The position numbers and the translations under genes are program-made. Below are positions 6,174 through 9,704 of a stretch of DNA of 9,704 nucleotides, one piece after another. The notes under the pieces are model-generated. The model saw only the letters and a program-made list of their open reading frames with translations. It had not been told where the DNA came from and ran no database searches. Origin of the DNA: Methanobacteriota archaeon (lineage in GTDB: Archaea > Thermoplasmatota > Thermoplasmata > RBG-16-68-12). Location: assembly GCA_005879015.1 (NCBI GenBank), contig VBMC01000026.1:1-9704 (forward strand), written 5' to 3'. Each line of letters starts with the position of its first letter. Position 1 is the first letter of the stretch.

Positions 6174-6950
6174 CTAGATGCGGCGATCCCGTCCGGGCCA
6201 GATCAGTTTGTGCAACTGGACCTGGAGACGGACCGGGAGGCGATCCTCGAGGATCCACTCGGCCAATCGAGCCGAGTCCAACCCGGTCGAAATGCGGTGC
6301 GCCGCGACGACGGGTGAGAACAGCACGGTCTGGGCTTTCGTGCCGTACGAGGCGAGCACCCGCTTAGCGAATTCGTAATCGTCCCGGTTCTGCAAGACGA
6401 ACTTGACCTCGTCCTGTTCTCGGAGGATCCCGAGATTCGCGTACGCCTTCTCCGCCTTCATCCCAGATCCCGGGCATTTCACGTCCATCACGTACCGCAG
6501 GCGGCCGCTGTCCCGTTCGTCGGCTGCGAGGGCATCGAACGCGCGCAGATCGACCTCGCCGTCCGTCTCGAAGGAATGGACGAAGGTGTCCGGGAGCCGA
6601 CGAATCGCGGCCGCGATGGACTCTCCCTGGAGGAGCGGCTCGCCGCCGGTCCAGCAGACGTTCCGGATCCCTCCGCCGTCGGAGGACGAGCCCGAGAGCT
6701 CGCGGATCTGGCGGACGGCGTCGTCCACGTGGACCTTCGTGAATTCGCCCCCCTCCACGGCGTACATGGAGTCGCACCATCGGCAGCGGAGGTTGCAGGC
6801 GTACAGCCGGACGAACACGGTCGGCAGTCCGACGAGCGAGCTCTCCCCCTGGACGGAGACATACATCTCGTTGAGGAGCAACTCCTCGCCCTTCCGGAGG
6901 GCGCCGGCCCCTTGGGCCTGCATGCGCGGATGCGATGCGCGCGTCGGCAC
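6174..6950 (-). CDS. queE: 7-carboxy-7-deazaguanine synthase (radical SAM)
   Basis: QueE rearranges 6-carboxy-tetrahydropterin to 7-carboxy-7-deazaguanine using a radical SAM [4Fe-4S] centre. In archaea the product feeds archaeosine at tRNA position 15. The signature N-E-M-Y-V-S-V-Q-G-E-S is followed by the cluster motif C-N-L-R-C-R-W-C-D (Cys52, Cys56, Cys59, the C-x3-C-x2-C spacing typical of QueE), then W-T-G-G-E-P-L-L and a C-terminal V-Q-L-H-K-L-I-W-P-G. GTG 6950 directly follows the queC stop (TAA then GTG). An ATG at 6923 (residue 10) is an equally reasonable start, because the extra nine residues are not conserved and neither start has a clear ribosome binding site. It is in one unit with queC. 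Confidence 0.93.
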   Translation of the reverse strand: MPTRASHPRMQAQGAGALRKGEELLLNEMYVSVQGESSLVGLPTVFVRLYACNLRCRWCDSMYAVEGGEFTKVHVDDAVRQIRELSGSSSDGGGIRNVCWTGGEPLLQGESIAAAIRRLPDTFVHSFETDGEVDLRAFDALAADERDSGRLRYVMDVKCPGSGMKAEKAYANLGILREQDEVKFVLQNRDDYEFAKRVLASYGTKAQTVLFSPVVAAHRISTGLDSARLAEWILEDRLPVRLQVQLHKLIWPGRDRRI

Positions 6951-7664
6951 TTAAGCGTTCGTCGGCGGAGGCCTCGCGTACGGGAGCGGGTCCTCGATTC
7001 CGGCCTCGCGGAACCCCTTCCGTCGGAGTTGGCAGGAGTCGCAGACCCCGCACGCCTTGGCCCGACCGTGATAGCAGGACCAGGTGAGGGCCCACGGCAC
7101 CCCGAGTTCCTCCCCCGTGCGGACGACGTCCGCCTTCGACAGGCGGATGAGCGGAGTGCGGATCTCGATGACGTCGCCCTCGACGCCCCGCTTCGTGCCG
7201 AGACGGGCGACCTCTTGGAAGGCCGCATAGTACTCCGGCCGGCAATCAGGGTATCCCGAATAGTCGACTTGATTGGCCGCAATCACGATGGACTTCGCCC
7301 CCGAGGCCTCCGCCAGCCCCAGGGCGTAGGACAACAGGATCGTGTTTCGAGCGGGCACATAGGTGATCGGGATCCCGCGGCCGATCTCCTCGATTCGCCG
7401 CTGCTCGGGGACCCGGATGTGCGCGTCCGTGAGGGCCGACCCGCCGATCGAGGAGAGGTCGATCTTGGCGACCCGGTGGTCCTTCACGCGGAAGTGCGCC
7501 GCGATGCGCTTGGCGGCCTCGACCTCTTTTCGATGGCGTTGACCATAGTCAAACGTGAGGCCGATCACGTCATGGCCCTCCTTGATCGTCATCGCAAGGG
7601 CGGTCGCAGAATCCATGCCCCCGGACAGGAGGACGACCGCGGTCTCTGCCATCCATTGAGGCAT
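6951..7664 (-). CDS. queC: 7-cyano-7-deazaguanine (preQ0) synthase
   Basis: QueC converts 7-carboxy-7-deazaguanine to preQ0 with ATP and ammonia, the step after the adjacent QueE. The N-terminal PP-loop is L-L-S-G-G-M-D-S-A-T (residues 12-21). T-F-D-Y-G-Q-R-H and P-A-R-N-T-I-L-L-S-Y are typical of the family. The zinc site is C-Y-H-G-R-A-K-A-C-G-V-C-D-S-C (Cys197, Cys205, Cys208, Cys211). Length 237 residues is normal. ATG 7664 is given; ATG 7652 (residue 5) sits closer to the conserved V-V-L-L-S-G-G and is about 24 bases after an AT-rich CTTTAG, so it may be the true start. It follows the VOC gene by 11 bases and abuts queE. The partners queD, folE-type GTP cyclohydrolase and the archaeosine transglycosylase are not in the window. 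Confidence 0.95.
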   Translation of the reverse strand: MPQWMAETAVVLLSGGMDSATALAMTIKEGHDVIGLTFDYGQRHRKEVEAAKRIAAHFRVKDHRVAKIDLSSIGGSALTDAHIRVPEQRRIEEIGRGIPITYVPARNTILLSYALGLAEASGAKSIVIAANQVDYSGYPDCRPEYYAAFQEVARLGTKRGVEGDVIEIRTPLIRLSKADVVRTGEELGVPWALTWSCYHGRAKACGVCDSCQLRRKGFREAGIEDPLPYARPPPTNA

Positions 7665-7675
7665 GCAGGCGGCCG

Positions 7676-8125
7676 CTAAAGGCCTTGCGAGCCGGCGCCC
7701 CCGCGGCTGAGTCCTCCGATCACCCGTTCGTATCGCTCGACCAGCGGGGCCACCCGTCGATGGCCTTCCGTTCCTTTTCGGGGCTCTTCCAGCAGCCCAA
7801 TCTCATGGCCCTCGGGGTCATGCAGGTAGGCGACGCGACCGTACGGTCGATTCGCGGGAGGGCCGAGGAATTCGGCCCCGCGAAGGCGCAACGCCTCGTG
7901 GACGACTGCGAGGTCCTCGACCCCGAATACGAGGAACCCCTCCGGAGCCTCCCGACGTTGTCCCGGCGGACACCGATGGATCGCGAGCCGGATGGTTCCC
8001 GCGTCAAAATGGATCACGTGTCCTTCGTCGAGGAGGAGTGGCAGGCCAAGGACGTCTCGGTAGAACGCCCTCGCCCGATCCAGATCCTCCGAATACAGGA
8101 CAATGCCTTCGACGGTCAACACCAT
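7676..8125 (-). CDS. VOC/glyoxalase-bleomycin resistance family protein
   Basis: A 149-residue single-domain vicinal oxygen chelate protein with two beta-alpha-beta-beta-beta units. The first unit has S-E-D-L-D-R-A-R-A-F-Y-R-D-V-L-G-L-P, the second F-G-V-E-D-L...L-R-G-A-E-F-L-G-P-P...Y-G-R-V-A-Y-L-H-D-P-E-G-H-E-I-G-L-L-E. The usual first metal ligand (His near residue 5) is Gly, so metal chemistry is uncertain; the C-terminal L-L-E glutamate remains. Substrate and reaction cannot be assigned. I chose ATG 8125, which precedes the family's first strand; a TTG at 8197 in the same frame would add 24 residues that do not look like VOC sequence. It heads the run of genes leading into queC. Confidence 0.82.
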   Translation of the reverse strand: MVLTVEGIVLYSEDLDRARAFYRDVLGLPLLLDEGHVIHFDAGTIRLAIHRCPPGQRREAPEGFLVFGVEDLAVVHEALRLRGAEFLGPPANRPYGRVAYLHDPEGHEIGLLEEPRKGTEGHRRVAPLVERYERVIGGLSRGGAGSQGL

Positions 8126-8136
8126 TTCTTGCCAAG

Positions 8137-8153
8137 CCCCTCGTCGCGAGGGG
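8137..8153. promoter_or_regulatory. GC-rich hairpin in the leader of the VOC gene
   Basis: A perfect 7-base-pair stem (CCCCTCG with CGAGGGG) closes a 3-base loop, ending 12 bases before the VOC start codon. In the mRNA it would sit over the ribosome-loading region. It could control translation or be incidental in this GC-rich DNA. No U-run follows, so it is not a standard intrinsic terminator. Confidence 0.3.
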
Positions 8154-8165
8154 AGGTGGCCGTTA

Positions 8166-8204
8166 TCACCTTTCCGCCGGTCGCCGCAGGTCTGCAAGGC
8201 CCAT
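8166..8204 (-). other. possible 12-codon leader reading frame
   Basis: ATG 8204 lies about 25 bases downstream of the TATA box in the inverted repeat, the position expected for a leaderless start, yet it opens only a 12-codon frame (M-G-L-A-D-L-R-R-P-A-E-R) ending TGA then TAA. It lies in a different frame from the VOC gene and upstream of the hairpin. It may be a leader peptide or a chance ATG. Confidence 0.25.
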
Positions 8205-8218
8205 TCACGGTCCCCCTC

Positions 8219-8240
8219 GTTATAGTTAAATAACTATAAC
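8219..8240. promoter_or_regulatory. palindromic bidirectional TATA promoter
   Basis: A perfect inverted repeat with 10-base arms (GTTATAGTTA and TAACTATAAC) round a 2-base AA centre, in otherwise GC-rich DNA. The core TTAAATAA reads as a TATA box on both strands. On the + strand its centre is about 26 bases before ATG 8256. On the - strand the predicted transcript start is near 8203, serving the VOC-queC-queE run. The symmetry could also bind a dimeric repressor or TBP in both orientations. Confidence 0.6.
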
Positions 8241-8255
8241 ACATTGGGAACGCCC

Positions 8256-8495
8256 ATGCAAGTCGGTTGTGGTGTGTATGTTCACACGATTCGGGCGCGG
8301 GCCTATCTCTACTTCTGGCACTACGAGTCGAAGGGCCGGTCGCGGGTGCAAGTCAAGGAGTACATCGGGCCCGCGAAAGCTGCTCGATCGATCACAGAGG
8401 CGATCCGGCGTTGCGATGCCTATTACGTCCGGGCGGCGGAGGAGCTGCAACGTCTGCGAGCCTCGTCCGAGGCCACGATTCGCGGATCTGTGTAG
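8256..8495 (+). CDS. small conserved-looking protein of unknown function
   Basis: A 79-residue basic protein that I do not recognise with confidence. The N-terminal part looks like a short beta sheet (V-H-T-I-R-A-R-A-Y-L-Y-F-W-H-Y-E, then S-R-V-Q-V-K-E-Y-I-G-P); the rest (A-K-A-A-R-S-I-T-E onward) looks helical. The Y-L-Y-x-W-x-Y...K-E-Y-I-G-P pattern recalls small DNA-binding sheet domains seen in archaeal proteins and in the N-terminal parts of some integrases and transposases, but that is only a resemblance. ATG 8256 is placed exactly for leaderless transcription from the palindromic promoter; a TTG at 8244 in frame is less likely. It converges with dph2 across 77 bases in which I see no clear terminator. 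Confidence 0.6.
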   Translation: MQVGCGVYVHTIRARAYLYFWHYESKGRSRVQVKEYIGPAKAARSITEAIRRCDAYYVRAAEELQRLRASSEATIRGSV

Positions 8496-8572
8496 CCTGT
8501 TGGCCCCGCGCCACGGCCGACCCGGGTTTCATCAAGAAGGAACCGATGCAGGCCCGGATAGGCCTCAAGTTC

Positions 8573-9565
8573 CTAGGCCCGAATCTCGTCGAACGCATAG
8601 TCATCCCACGTTCGCTCGCCGAGCACGATCTCGAATTCTTGCGGCGTGAGCATCGGCTGCTTGTACTGCAGGATATCTTCGATCGCGATCCGAGGGCACG
8701 CCGTGTTCACCCAAGCATCCACGCGGTATCCCTGGAGCAGCTCGGGAGCGACGAGGTCCATGAGGAACAGGTTTGCCTGCTTCCCGTGTTTCTCGGCGAG
8801 GGCTTTCAGCTCCGTGGCCAACTCCATCCGTACCTGTCCCAGTTTCTTCGAGACGATGATTCCAAAGACGGTTGCGTCATGGGCACGCGCAATCGCGGCG
8901 TATCGCTGTCGGAGCACGTGGTCCCGCACCTCCTTGAGGTCCCGCGCCGTCCCGCGTTCGGGGTCCGCGATGATTACCGGCTTGTCGACGAGGATCGCGA
9001 CGCCGAGCGGATGGAAGTCTCCTGTGCCAATGTAGAGGTAGCCGTCGACCTCCTTCTCAACGACCGTCGCCGTGTAGTAATCGCAACCGAGGAGCTGGCC
9101 GGCATACGCGACCCGCCGGTCCGGTTCGCCGATTCGGATGACATGTCCTTTCTTATCCAGGTGCTCCTTGATCGCGGGAAGCCAATGCCGGAACTGCGTC
9201 GTCGTCAGGAGGCCGACCCGTTTCGGCAAGAGCGGCTCCGCGGAGTCGACGAAGTCCATCGACGCGAGCGGCGGCCCCGGGAGGTCATAGAAGAAGACGC
9301 GATGGTATCGGAGGTGAGGCATCGGCGCGTGGCCCAGGTGGACGATCAGGTCCACCGGCATCTCGGCGACATCGCACGCTCCGAACGAGGGATCCGCGGA
9401 GACGAGGCACATAACGCCTGCCTTTGCTTCGATCTCCTGGGCGAGCTCCACCGCTTTGGTACGTAGACCGACCGGGAACTGCAGGCCGACCGTCTTCGAG
9501 TTCCGGCCACGGATCACGTCGAGGAGCCGATCCGTTTCGCCCATGGATTTGGAAGGCAGACACAT
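8573..9565 (-). CDS. dph2: Dph2, diphthamide synthesis enzyme (3-amino-3-carboxypropyl transferase)
   Basis: Archaeal Dph2 carries a [4Fe-4S] cluster that cleaves SAM in a non-classical way to put a 3-amino-3-carboxypropyl group on a histidine of elongation factor 2, the first step of diphthamide. The 330-residue length is normal. Three domain-separated cysteines that bind the cluster in known members are present: Cys64 in F-G-A-C-D, Cys161 in L-L-G-C-D-Y-Y, and Cys290 in V-N-T-A-C-P-R-I-A-I-E-D. The N-terminal V-G-L-Q-F-P-V-G-L and I-G-T-G-D-F-H-P-L-G are also typical. ATG 9565 is given; ATG 9544 (residue 8) is possible, with no clear ribosome binding site for either. It follows the partial upstream gene by 21 bases, so they are likely co-transcribed. 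Confidence 0.93.
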   Translation of the reverse strand: MCLPSKSMGETDRLLDVIRGRNSKTVGLQFPVGLRTKAVELAQEIEAKAGVMCLVSADPSFGACDVAEMPVDLIVHLGHAPMPHLRYHRVFFYDLPGPPLASMDFVDSAEPLLPKRVGLLTTTQFRHWLPAIKEHLDKKGHVIRIGEPDRRVAYAGQLLGCDYYTATVVEKEVDGYLYIGTGDFHPLGVAILVDKPVIIADPERGTARDLKEVRDHVLRQRYAAIARAHDATVFGIIVSKKLGQVRMELATELKALAEKHGKQANLFLMDLVAPELLQGYRVDAWVNTACPRIAIEDILQYKQPMLTPQEFEIVLGERTWDDYAFDEIRA

Positions 9566-9586
9566 GCGTCGAGAAAAAGGTGTCCC

Positions 9587-9704
9587 CTACTTCGAGGGCT
9601 TCTTCTGCTTTTCCCGCTCGATCTCGATCCGCCACGGTGTCGGCAGCTTCACGCCTCCTTTCCGGAGGGCTTCCTTCGCGTCGTCGACATGGTCCTCGGT
9701 CGTC
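9587..9704 (-). CDS. C-terminal end of an unrecognised gene
   Basis: A reading frame entering from the window end and stopping at TAG 9589-9587 gives 38 codons: T-T-E-D-H-V-D-D-A-K-E-A-L, then R-K-G-G-V-K-L-P-T-P-W-R-I-E-I-E-R-E, then a lysine-rich end K-Q-K-K-P-S-K. It looks like genuine coding sequence, with an amphipathic helix, a short strand and a charged tail. The part seen is too short for family assignment. Same strand and 21 bases upstream of dph2. Confidence 0.6.
   Translation of the reverse strand, partial: TTEDHVDDAKEALRKGGVKLPTPWRIEIEREKQKKPSK

Noticed and set aside
6576..7679. A long + strand frame opposite queE and queC
   Set aside because: QueE and QueC have intact cofactor motifs on the - strand; the + strand product has no recognisable domain.
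8496..8572. Terminator between the small gene and dph2
   Set aside because: No T-run and no strong hairpin on either strand; only GC-rich sequence is visible.
8267..9466. A 399-codon + strand frame opposite dph2
   Set aside because: Dph2 with its three cluster cysteines is on the - strand; this frame also overlaps the better-supported 8256-8495 gene and is a shadow.
1..9704. CRISPR array, IS element or attachment site
   Set aside because: No regularly spaced direct repeats, no transposase, and no long terminal inverted repeats seen; the only mobile signature is the LAGLIDADG frame.

Overview
The window looks archaeal, most likely a high-GC euryarchaeal or Thermoplasmatota-type genome. This rests on gene content: a haloarchaeal-type phosphomevalonate decarboxylase (alternative mevalonate pathway), Dph2 (diphthamide on EF-2), archease, and QueC/QueE, which in archaea supply preQ0 for archaeosine. 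Two promoters also have archaeal spacing, with an AT-rich TATA-like box about 26 nt before an ATG, implying leaderless mRNAs. No rRNA or tRNA is present to fix the lineage.

Region 1 (1-1570, + strand, roughly 50-53% G+C in the lines I counted). The window opens inside the C-terminal part of a Pup ligase/deamidase (PafA/Dop) family gene. Its 3' end overlaps a 58-codon, lysine- and glutamate-rich small gene with a strong ribosome binding site. From its position and its Gln-Lys-Gly-Glu-Gly-Gly tail I read this as a Pup-like modifier. Directly behind it, and overlapping it in another frame, is a two-motif LAGLIDADG homing endonuclease reading frame with no ordinary start codon before its first motif. 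Pupylation is known from actinobacteria and some other bacteria, so this cluster in an archaeal setting is the most notable content of the window. Its lower G+C suggests transfer or a contig join.

Region 2 (1571-4007, + strand, about 66% G+C). Two M16 metallopeptidase-family genes lie in tandem. The first has the zinc site but is broken by a frame change with about 20 residues missing. The second lacks the zinc motif but keeps the substrate-binding segment, as in paired M16 heterodimers. The first has its own TATA-like promoter.

Region 3 (8125 down to 4023, - strand). A close-packed run reads VOC-family protein, queC, queE, archease, HAD hydrolase, phosphomevalonate decarboxylase. Gaps are short or overlapping (ATGA between the last two). 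It mixes archaeosine precursor synthesis, a tRNA-ligase helper and isoprenoid lipid precursor synthesis.

Region 4 (8125-8256). A divergent intergenic region is built round a perfect AT-rich inverted repeat that places a TATA box for both directions. A short + strand gene of unknown function (8256-8495) starts there, apparently leaderless.

Region 5 (8573-9704, - strand). Dph2, and just upstream of it the last 38 codons of an unrecognised gene cut by the window edge. No stretch over 300 bases is without a gene.
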